NCBI GenBank assembly: GCA_009599575.1
Contig: VWND01000012.1
Span: 682,001 to 746,000 of the forward strand
Direction of reading: 5' to 3'
From: Blumeriella jaapii
Taxonomy: Eukaryota; Ascomycota; Leotiomycetes; Helotiales; Drepanopezizaceae
DNA length: 64,000 nucleotides
The notes under the pieces were generated by a model. It made no database searches. It saw only the letters and a list, made by a program, of their open reading frames with translations, and was not told the origin of the DNA. Made by a program: the position numbers and the translations under genes. Below are positions 51,253 through 58,253 of the stretch, in pieces (the stretch's first letter is position 1; the number at the start of each line of letters is the position of its first letter).

Positions 51253-51739
51253 CAGTGGGTTACAAAAGTCTTCGCATCCCACGCTCCCCTTGTCAGCAAA
51301 GACAACTGACTCGGTTCAATATTATCCGCTTTGCGGATCCCGCAAAACCTCGAACCTAATGTTTTTCACGCGATGGGCACTTTACTGAATTTAACATTGT
51401 TAATCTGGCCGCTTTTCACAATCAGCAAAAGCTCGAATCCAAGATTGTGTATTCGCAGGGCTGGAAAAATGTGGCGTTGTATTGATTTGATAATGGAATT
51501 TTGAGTCCATTGCAGTAGCTACTCCTATCCGAGATCGCGGAGAAGCTGTAATCAAAGTGGAAAGACATTATACCGAATTTCAGATTCAAGTTTTCGTTTT
51601 CTCTTAAAAGCGGCGACATTCAATGGTATTAAGGTGAGTAAGGGTATCTTGGCTGCTGAAGGAGGGAGGTTAAACAACATGAAGCGAATCTTGGCTGCTA
51701 GAGGGGGAGCAGGGTGCGAAGACTATTTGCAATTCACTG
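51253..51739. mobile_element. Second small TIR DNA element (MITE-like)
   Basis: The left end, CAGTGGGTTACAAAAGTCTT, and the right end, read on the other strand as CAGTGAATTGCAAATAGTCT, are inverted repeats of about 45 bp. They share CTTCGCA, GCTCCCC and CAGC boxes further in. TA flanks both ends (51250-51251 and 51740-51741, with one extra C on the left). The termini resemble those of 44294-51129, so the two belong to related families. The 487-bp interior has no transposase frame; open stretches of 65-66 codons at either end look like chance. Confidence 0.65.
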
Positions 51740-51741
51740 TA

Positions 51742-52580
51742 AATGTAGAATCTCGTATACGAAGTACTAACCTACGCCCTGAACAAAGGTAAATACCCCT
51801 TGGTAGGGAAGCTGTGAGGGGATGGAGCAACAACTTACACAGTAGAAACCCCGTAGTCAATGCAAACTTCCTACGAACCTTCTGCTCCTTGACAGAAGCT
51901 TCACCGTCGAACTCACCGCTTGCCTAATCAAGCAGAATCACGTTGTTACAGTATTACGCACTACTGTAATGCTAAGTGCACATCTTTTGTGAGTCCTTCT
52001 CGAGCGTCATTAAACCGGTCGACAGCGTCGTAAGCTCTGATAGCGAGGCCGACGAAGCTTGAGAATCGGGAACTTCATTGATACATTCGATTCGAGGGAT
52101 GTTTGGAGGTGTCGCCACGTTCAGAATATGTTAAACATTTCTTGTTGCGTTGGATTACGTTGCGTTAATGCATTGAATGGAATTATGAGATGGAAAACGT
52201 ACGCGCTACTAAAAATTATGAGTGAATTCTGTTGGCAAAAACCGCTCTGTCACGCTTTGAGTCATGGGAGAGGTTTTACCTTTATTCATGTGTGGGTCGT
52301 AAGTGTTGTTACAGCACTAGCAAGAAAGGGAAAATCAACCTAGAAAAGTAAAACAAGAACAACTTCAAGTTGATGATGGTTTTCAATTACTTTTTTTGGA
52401 AGTTTAGCTTCCTTTTTTCCTCAGACTCATTAAAGCAAGCATTATCAAATTGATGTGATGATTATGAAATTGTATCCGAAACCCAGTAAGCACGCGCGTC
52501 AGTTACATGCCGCAATATCACTGATTCAAATTAAGCTTTTAGTCTCCCCTGCTAAAGCTAGAACAACACTTAACCGCCGT
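51742..52580. other. Host intergenic sequence without a convincing gene
   Basis: Normal base composition, no RIP signature. A 94-codon frame at 52059-52343 has no recognisable domain or signal peptide and no counterpart near the other cluster genes; I regard it as chance. A 19-bp motif at 51846-51864 recurs with one change at 54772-54790. Confidence 0.5.
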
Positions 52581-52648
52581 AGGTACAGTACAGTAAGTAT
52601 TGTACCTTCGAATATGTATTTATACCCTTCTCTTTTCTCCATTCTCAG
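52581..52648 (+). promoter_or_regulatory. Putative promoter or 5'-UTR intron of cysteine-rich gene 1
   Basis: AGGTACA (52581-52587) and TGTACCT (52601-52607) form an inverted repeat just before a TATA-like GTATTTATA (52616-52624). A pyrimidine tract follows, ending TCTCAG at 52648. Alternatively, GTAAGT at 52593-52598 is a perfect 5' splice site and the CAG at 52646-52648 its acceptor. That would give a 56-nt 5'-UTR intron, a normal fungal size. Confidence 0.4.
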
Positions 52649-52680
52649 AACCAGTACAGCACAGTACATCCTTCAAGTTT

Positions 52681-52749
52681 ACCCATCAAACCCATCATAC
52701 CCATCATACCCATCATACCCATCATACCCATCATACCCATCATATCCAA
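52681..52749 (+). repeat. 9-bp minisatellite upstream of gene 1
   Basis: About seven units of ACCCATCAT, ending 24 bp before the start codon. The unit length is a multiple of three and the repeat happens to be open in the frame of gene 1, but the signal peptide begins only at the ATG at 52773, so it is read here as 5' leader. Confidence 0.85.
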
Positions 52750-52772
52750 CTTTTTCGGAAATAATCAACAAC

Positions 52773-53072
52773 ATGCAGCTTCATCTCACTACAGCCTCCA
52801 TGTTTATTTTCGCTGGCCTTGTTGCTGCTCGTGGAAATCATGGCTGCCATCTTAAAACCAATTCCGGATTAGATTCTTCGGTCTCCACTTGCATTTACAG
52901 CGGGGAATTCAAACTTTTCTGCGCCAACGACTTGAAACTTTGCTCTTCTGCTTTGCCGGGAACGCTTCAGAAGGGGGGTTCAGACGTCGATGCTGCGAAC
53001 TTTGGCGCATGCGCAGGATTGGGTGAGGGTTATAGATGCACACAGTCAGCATCATGTTGTTACCCTTCATAA
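52773..53072 (+). CDS. Small secreted cysteine-rich protein 1 (99 aa), effector-like
   Basis: The start at 52773 is chosen because it opens directly on a signal peptide (Met-Gln, hydrophobic core to about residue 19) and because genes 2 and 3 start with the same Met-Gln in the same context; the open frame extends further upstream only through the minisatellite. The mature part of about 80 residues has eight Cys at 25, 40, 50, 57, 80, 89, 95 and 96, an even number compatible with four disulfides. Conserved around them are an aromatic/Leu pair before Cys50 (FKLFC) and a PGTLQKGGS segment. It ends shortly after a CC pair. There is no intron in the coding part. It is followed within 40 bp by a decayed relative. 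Function is unknown; a secreted effector or defence-type peptide is inference. Confidence 0.8.
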   Translation: MQLHLTTASMFIFAGLVAARGNHGCHLKTNSGLDSSVSTCIYSGEFKLFCANDLKLCSSALPGTLQKGGSDVDAANFGACAGLGEGYRCTQSASCCYPS

Positions 53073-53110
53073 CGGTCAATATCAGCATCTTCAATGTTAT
53101 CGAACATAAG

Positions 53111-53256
53111 GCTGGCAACGAAGGAAATCTGCGACCATTAAGCTCCGGGATCGATTTGGAAATTGGGAGAGATATCGATGAACGAAGAAGGAAGCATGCG
53201 AAGGATTGGATACGCAGGACGGATGTACCATAACGGTATGATGTTGTTTTGTATAA
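53111..53256 (+). pseudogene. Decayed 3' half of a cysteine-rich gene, downstream of gene 1
   Basis: Nucleotides align with the second half of genes 2 and 3. The fourth-Cys codon is at 53130-53132, a stop follows three codons later, and the stretch to the fifth Cys is 67 nt instead of 69, a frameshift. After it the frame reads KKEACEGLDTQDGCTITV, a stop, then CCFV and a terminal stop, preserving C-x8-C-x5-CC. No first half or signal peptide is visible. It overlaps open frames on the other strand that are shadows. Confidence 0.8.
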
Positions 53257-53383
53257 GAGGTTGGTAACGAAAGATGGAACGGGAAAGGAGAGAAGGGGTT
53301 TGAAACTGTCGACTGAAGCTGGAACAAGGAAGGAGAGGAGGAGTTTGAAATCGTGTTTCATATGTGAAAGCTCGATTTCCTCA

Positions 53384-53432
53384 ACCTATATATACATGTA
53401 TTTGATTCCCAATATCTAATTTATTTTCTCAG
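53384..53432 (+). promoter_or_regulatory. Putative core promoter or 3' splice site upstream of gene 2
   Basis: TATATATAC at 53387-53395 is followed by CTAAT, a T-rich tract and TCTCAG ending at 53432, 81 bp before the ATG. This fits either a TATA plus pyrimidine-rich transcription start or a branch point and acceptor of a 5'-UTR intron. Confidence 0.4.
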
Positions 53433-53512
53433 ACATCAAAACATTGTGAAATATCATTCAAGTATACCCATTATACCTACTTATCCAATTTCTTTCGAAA
53501 ATCGTCAACAAC

Positions 53513-53800
53513 ATGCAGATTCACATCGTTACAGCCATTATTCTCGCTGGCCTTACTTCATGCGTTGCCGGGGATTGCTCTACTTTTACCAATTCCGATG
53601 GAAAGTCGGAAACTTCCCGATGCATTTACAACAGCAACTTTGATCTTTACTGCGGTGGTGATAGAACACTCTGCGAGCATGAACTTCCAGGATCGACCCA
53701 GAAGGAAGGCTCACGCGTTGAACAACGGAACAAGGACGCATGCAAGGGATTGTCGGATACGACCAAATGCGTTATGACGGCAGAATGTTGTTTTGGTTAA
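53513..53800 (+). CDS. Small secreted cysteine-rich protein 2 (95 aa), effector-like
   Basis: Paralogue of genes 1 and 3. The signal peptide covers residues 1 to about 20 (Met-Gln start, hydrophobic AIILAGLTSCVAG, with one Cys inside the signal). The mature protein of about 75 residues has Cys at 22, 37, 47, 54, 77, 86, 92 and 93, with the same intervals as gene 1 from the second Cys on. Conserved features are an aromatic before the third Cys (FDLYC), LPGSTQKEGS after the fourth, and a final ECCFG. The middle of the mature protein is rich in charged residues (Arg, Lys, Glu). Its 5' leader has only a trace of the minisatellite. A decayed relative starts 3 bp after its stop. Role unknown. Confidence 0.85.
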   Translation: MQIHIVTAIILAGLTSCVAGDCSTFTNSDGKSETSRCIYNSNFDLYCGGDRTLCEHELPGSTQKEGSRVEQRNKDACKGLSDTTKCVMTAECCFG

Positions 53801-53802
53801 AA

Positions 53803-53946
53803 GCTGGCATCGAAGAAAATCTGCGACCATTAAGCCCCGCGATCGACTTGGAAATAGGCGGAAATTTCCATGAAACGAAGAAAGCATGGGAAAGATTGTT
53901 TGAGCAGGACGGATGTACCACAAGGGTACGATTCTTTTTTGGATAA
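53803..53946 (+). pseudogene. Decayed 3' half of a cysteine-rich gene, downstream of gene 2
   Basis: It is close in sequence to the relic at 53111-53256, including the stop three codons after the fourth-Cys codon (53822-53824). In the last part the frame reads ERLFEQDGCTTRVRFFFG before a stop. The fifth Cys has become Trp and the CC pair has become Phe-Phe, while the sixth Cys and the spacing remain. The stretch between the fourth and fifth Cys is shorter than in the genes. Confidence 0.75.
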
Positions 53947-53999
53947 AGGGCTGGTGGCGAAATATGGAATGAAACGAAGGAGGAGTTTGAAATGGTGTA

Positions 54000-54064
54000 T
54001 CAGATTTATAAATATATATATGTATATTTATATATATCTGTATATATCTATTCCGTTTTCTCAG
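54000..54064 (+). promoter_or_regulatory. TATA-rich region and TCTCAG upstream of gene 3
   Basis: Several overlapping TATATA runs (54006-54050) are followed by a pyrimidine tract and TCTCAG ending at 54064. This is the third occurrence of the arrangement seen before genes 1 and 2. The sequence after it (ACATCGGAGCCAGTACAG) resembles that before gene 1. Confidence 0.4.
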
Positions 54065-54095
54065 ACATCGGAGCCAGTACAGTGCATCATTCAAG

Positions 54096-54279
54096 CATAC
54101 CAATCATACCAATCATACCAATCATACCAATCATACCAATCATACCAATCATACCAACCATACCAACCATACCAACCATACCAACCATACCAACCATACC
54201 AACCATACCAATCATACCAACCATACCAATCATACCAACCATACCAATAATACCAACCATACCAATCACACCAACCATT
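54096..54279 (+). repeat. 9-bp minisatellite upstream of gene 3 (about 20 units)
   Basis: About twenty copies of CATACCAAY, with Y mostly T in the first third and C afterwards, and a degenerate last unit. It lies in the presumed 5' leader, 34 bp before the ATG. All three forward frames are open through it because the 9-bp unit has no stop. Confidence 0.9.
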
Positions 54280-54312
54280 ACCATCCAACTTCTTCGGACA
54301 ATCATCAAGAAT

Positions 54313-54621
54313 ATGCAGTTTACCTGTTTTACAACCTTGATTTTCATTTTCGATTGCCTTGCTCTAGCTGCTGCGACCAATCAAACTTGCTCTGAATATG
54401 ATAATACCAAAGCAGCAGAAAATGGAATTCACCTTTCCAAATGCTTGCTAGGTAGCGATGGTAAATTTTTCTGCGATGGCGATTCGAAAATCTGCGAGAG
54501 GGAACTTTTTGGATCGATTCAAAGCTTAGGCGGAGATATCGATGATAAAAACAAAAATGCGTGCAATTTATTATTTGTACAGGACGAATGTATTATGACG
54601 GCAAAATGTTGTATGCCATAA
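54313..54621 (+). CDS. Small secreted cysteine-rich protein 3 (102 aa), effector-like
   Basis: Third paralogue. The chosen ATG again begins Met-Gln and opens a signal peptide (hydrophobic to about residue 21, with Cys 5 and 15 inside it). Mature Cys lie at 26, 44, 54, 61, 84, 93, 99 and 100. The first interval is three residues longer than in genes 1 and 2 (x17) and all others are identical. The mature domain is acidic (runs such as GGDIDDKNKNAC) and ends KCCMP. An upstream in-frame Met at 53992 would add a Tyr-rich stretch and an Ile-Pro repeat encoded by the minisatellite; the paralogues argue against it. Single exon. Function unknown. Confidence 0.8.
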   Translation: MQFTCFTTLIFIFDCLALAAATNQTCSEYDNTKAAENGIHLSKCLLGSDGKFFCDGDSKICERELFGSIQSLGGDIDDKNKNACNLLFVQDECIMTAKCCMP

Positions 54622-54982
54622 ATCGCTGGGGCGGGAACGGGGAAAAGGGAAGAAGTTTGGGATTGCTATAAGGGTGTTGTTATAAGAGGATGGAAGGATA
54701 TCGCGTTTTGGTTATCTGACTGACGTTGGGTTTTATATCTCGTTTTTTAGAACGCTTAACCATAAATCTCAAAACCCCGTAGTCGATGCATTTTATTTAT
54801 TTACAAAATCTTTCGTATCGTGCAAAAGGCTGGATAATCGGGGTTCTAGGGATTGAAATCAGCGTATTATTGTAAAGAATTTATAATGGACTGCCTTCCT
54901 ATAATTATCCTGCGGGCATTCGGATGTTACGGGAGAAAGCAAATATTCCATTTTATTCAAGTCTTTTAAATAACGACCTAAT
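54622..54982. other. Intergenic sequence at the right edge of the host island
   Basis: Normal base composition. The first part is purine-rich and resembles the tails after the two gene relics. The 19-bp motif at 54772-54790 recurs at 51846-51864. No gene is seen. The AT-rich block resumes at 54983. Confidence 0.5.
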
Positions 54983-55219
54983 TGTGACGATTTAATCAGT
55001 CGGAGGGCTGGGAGATCAGTCAACTGATCGCCGAGTTTATATAATATGAAAAACGAGCTTTTGGTTTTGTAACAAAAATATTTATTTAAAATTAATAATT
55101 GCAATAAGCAGAGGTTGCTAAAAAAAAGTGTTTTATATATATGAAAAGTTTTTATAATTAATGGAAAACTTATCAGAAAACCAAAAAGCTTGCAATTATA
55201 TTTAATTGCTGGAATAATA
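54983..55219 (-). repeat. Family G LTR fragment (solo)
   Basis: It has an intact TGTGACGA start but lacks the last 30 bp or so, because a second G LTR begins at 55220. It is probably an older LTR into which the next copy inserted close to its end. Confidence 0.8.
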
Positions 55220-55485
55220 TATGACGATCTAATCAGTCGGAGGGCTGGGAGATCAGTCAACTGGTCGCCGTGTTCATATGGTATAAAAAACGAGCTTTTG
55301 GTTTTGTAATAAAAATATTCATTTAGAATCAACAATTGCAAAAAGCAGAAATTGCTAAAAAAAAAAAAGCTTTATATATATAAATAGTTTTTACAATTAA
55401 TAAAAAGACTTATCAGAAAACCAGGAAGCTTGCAGCTATACGTAATTGCTAGGGTGATACGAAAGCAAAAAAATAAATCGTTATA
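55220..55485 (-). repeat. 3' LTR of family G copy
   Basis: A 266-bp LTR, TATGACGA to TCGTTATA. Together with 54983-55219 it produces the chance 160-codon frame across 54859-55341, which is not a gene. Confidence 0.9.
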
Positions 55486-57052
55486 TTATTTCTTCGTCCG
55501 AAAAAAGCGCGCTTTCGAGCTTTTATTTATTAATACGTCGCTATCCAAATAATCGTACGATTTTAAACTTTCGAAATACGCTTTTAGCTAATTTACAAGT
55601 TTTGCAAAAAAACCGGAAGGCTTTTTATGCGCTAAATAAAAGTCGCGCATTTTTAAAAAAGCATATATAAAATCAAACGCGGAATACCACGTGAAATCTT
55701 TATTTAAATCTATTTAAAAAGTTTTATATTAAAAAGTTTTCCGCTGTATTCGATAAGCGATTAATTTTTCGATTTCGTATTTAAGTTTATTAATTATATT
55801 AATAAATTCAAAAGCTGAATTAATTTAATTTGAAAGCGCGTCGTCAGCTGCTTTACGCAGTCGATTAGCGTGAAAAACTGGATGTACGTTTATAATATTA
55901 AAAAGGTTTAGCTTAAAAGCGTTGTCGAAAATTTTGTCTATAATTTTAAAAAAACCGTTTGTAAGATTGTCGAGCTTGCGAAAAAGCCGAAAGGTCGGAA
56001 ATAAACGCATATCGAGCCATACGTAGTCGCTAACGTTAAAATCGATCGCGCGGCGAAATTTATTCGCATTTTTTTTATTTTGTCGTAAGCTTATTAAAAG
56101 TGCGATTTGGCGAGGTTTTAAGCGTCGTAATGGCGGCAAGCGTACGTACGAGTTTTATTTGCGTTTAGCTTGTATAAAAAATTGAAAAAAAAAAAAGTAT
56201 CGAGCTTTCAGTTTTAATTAATATAAAAAGTATAATCGTATACAATTTCAAAAAATGAAAAAGTATTTAGACTTTCGTAAAAAAGAATTATTTAAGCGAA
56301 ATTTATTATCGGAAGAAATTCGTTTAAATCGTTTTAATAAAAGTTTACGAAAGGTCGAAAGCGTTTTTATAAGTATTAATTATAAATTTCGGTCTGACCG
56401 TCGGTTTTAAAATAAGCGGCTGTCGAAAGCTTCAGTTGCGTACCGAATATTTTGTTTAATTCAGACCAGAAAATAAATTAATATTAAAAGCTACGATCGC
56501 TAATAATATTTTTCGAAAGGCCAAAATACTTATATACGTGGAATATATACAATTTAACGAAGCTTCGAGCGTCGATATTTTTGTAATAAAAAATCGAAAT
56601 AGCTTATTTGGAAAAACGATTTATTATTACGAATACGTTATCGTAATCGTATTTGTTTTTATTAAAATTGTAAAAATCTATTATAACGTGCTTTAAAAAT
56701 GGTTAAAAACAGAAAAAAACTGAAAAAAGCCGGCGCGCTTATTTTTTAAAATAAAATTCTTTCGATAAGCGTAATAGTTACGATAATATTATTTTACGAA
56801 AACTGTTATATCTCGTTAATAATATTGGTCCGAAAGCAATTGCGTAATTTTGCGAGCGCTAAAATAAACGATAGAAATCTGGTCGTATATTTTTCGTACA
56901 AAGGCCAAACGAAAATAATCGACGTTTGGTATTATTAAACGACCGTAATATAACAGCAGATCGCGTTTAAATATATACGAAGTGTTATTAGCGTTGTTTT
57001 TTTTCGTAGCGTTTTATATAGCTTTTTTTCGAAAAGCTATCAGACTGCTAGC
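55486..57052 (-). pseudogene. Family G integrase C-terminal remnant
   Basis: Minus strand. The piece 55825-56139 is open for 104 codons, from a segment with RRAIDFNVSDYVWLDMRLFP to the GPY/F-like tail ending FHANRLRKAADDAL. It is the longest such piece among the copies. The chromodomain-like tail and polypurine tract lie between it and the LTR. Stops occur elsewhere. Confidence 0.8.
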
Positions 57053-57328
57053 TGTCACAGCTAGCTTGAGGGTGATCAGAAGGGTGATATGGACCAAAAG
57101 GTACGCATGTAAATTGAAAAAAAAACACCGAGCTAAAATGCTCGGGGTCGCGAATTTTATATACAGTAAATTGCGCTTATAGGTTACGTAACTTAGCGCG
57201 AAGCCTAATGGCCGAAATGGTCCGTATCCCAAAGCTTAATCCAACACCATCAGCATTTATACCACTAGCAATTATACCACTAGCAATTACTACTGGCAAT
57301 TACTACTAGCCAAGCCAGGATCGTAACA
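57053..57328 (-). repeat. Putative 3' LTR of element S
   Basis: A 276-bp segment with TG...CA ends, containing a short tandem run (TACCACTAGCAATTA and variants at about 57255-57310). The second LTR is not in the window, so the boundaries rest on the termini and the polypurine tract. Confidence 0.6.
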
Positions 57329-57985
57329 CTACCCTCCTTTTTCGAAAAACTGCGTTCTCGCAGTTGCAATTATAGGTCTATCGTTTTCCAATTCGGTATA
57401 ATCTTTCCTGCCTTCGTTGTAAGCTTGCAATTATGCGAAAAGCGTTCGTAAAAAGCTTTTGGCGGTAAGGTGTAATCGGTGGAATATTTAAAAAATATAA
57501 AAGGCCGTTATAGCGTTAAAACAAAAGTATTATTCGAGATTTTCATTAGCGCTTTTTTAATTAATTTAATATTGCAATACTTTTTTATGCAACTTCGAAT
57601 TTATTATTTCCTCGATTTCCTATTTCGTCTGTTCGGAAAGCAATTAAATAAAAGCTGGTTCGGGGCGGCGTTAGCCAAATAAAAAATTATTAATATGCTT
57701 TCGGAGCGAATATAAATAAAAAATTAGGTAAATTAACCAATCTGGGAGAAGATTAAGCTTCTAATTCTTTTTTATTTTGTCGACGATTTTAATTAGGCCG
57801 TATCATTTGTCCGAAAGTTTCCGGGAAAATCGGTCGAGCTTTTAATTTTTAATATTTATTAATATCTCGTCGCTTATATTTCAATTTATTAATCGTTTAT
57901 ACAAATTAGCGAAACGTTTTATTTTGGCTTGTTATTACGTAATAAACGATTATGCGTATTTTACAATTTTTTTAGCTCGAAAAGC
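57053..57985 (-). mobile_element. Fragment of a third LTR element (S): 3' LTR and adjoining internal sequence
   Basis: 57053-57328 is bounded by TGTCACAG and CGTAACA, and on the minus strand is preceded by a purine tract AAAAAGGAGGGTAG and by GAGAACGCAGTTTTTCG, a typical 3' end of fungal gypsy-type elements. Inside (57344-57985) the minus strand is AT-rich with no identifiable domain. It is interrupted at 57986 by another G copy. It is less RIP-mutated in the LTR than inside. Confidence 0.65.
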
Positions 57986-58253
57986 TGTGACGATCTAATC
58001 AGTCGGAGGGCTGGGAGATCAGTCAACTGGTCGCCGTGTTCATATGGTATAAGAAACGAGTCTTTGGTTTTGTAACAAGATATTTATTTAGAATTAATAA
58101 TTGCAGAAAGCAGAGGTTGCTAAAAGGAGAAAGCTTTATATATATGAACAGTTTCCATAATTGATAAGGAGATTTATCAGGAGATTAAAAAGCTTGCAAC
58201 TATACGTAGTTGCTAGGGTGATACGAAAGGTGGCAACAGAATAAATCGTTATA
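57986..58253 (-). repeat. 3' LTR of right-hand family G copy
   Basis: A 268-bp LTR with intact TGTGACGA and mutated TCGTTATA ends. Confidence 0.9.

Larger units (their letters stand above)
55220..57052 (-). mobile_element. Family G copy, 3' part, cut off by element S
   Basis: LTR 55220-55485 followed on the minus strand by the chromodomain-like tail, integrase tail and part of the integrase core. The match to the family stops at 57052 within GCTAGCTG, where S begins. The remainder is probably outside the window. Confidence 0.85.

Noticed and set aside
51082..51619. Small frames of 65-66 codons in and beside the second TIR element
   Set aside because: They overlap TIRs on both strands, have no domains, and such elements are normally non-coding.
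52059..52343. 94-codon frame in the host island
   Set aside because: No domain, signal peptide or paralogue, and codons look random. It lies in intergenic sequence between a TIR element and the cluster.
52909..53361. 150-codon minus-strand frame over gene 1 and its relic
   Set aside because: It overlaps gene 1 and the relic in antisense. The plus-strand paralogy explains the conservation.
53711..54103. 130-codon minus-strand frame over gene 2 and its relic
   Set aside because: Shadow of gene 2, the relic and TATA repeats; no independent support.
53992..54312. N-terminal extension of gene 3 with Ile-Pro repeats
   Set aside because: The frame is open because the 9-bp repeat has no stop. The paralogues start at the Met-Gln of the signal peptide, and a signal peptide would not work 107 residues in.
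54087..54380. Minus-strand Gly-Met repeat protein over the minisatellite
   Set aside because: Pure translation of the 9-bp repeat in antisense.
54859..55341. 160-codon minus-strand frame
   Set aside because: It runs across two adjacent family G LTRs and repeats the same LTR translation twice. LTR sequence, not a gene.
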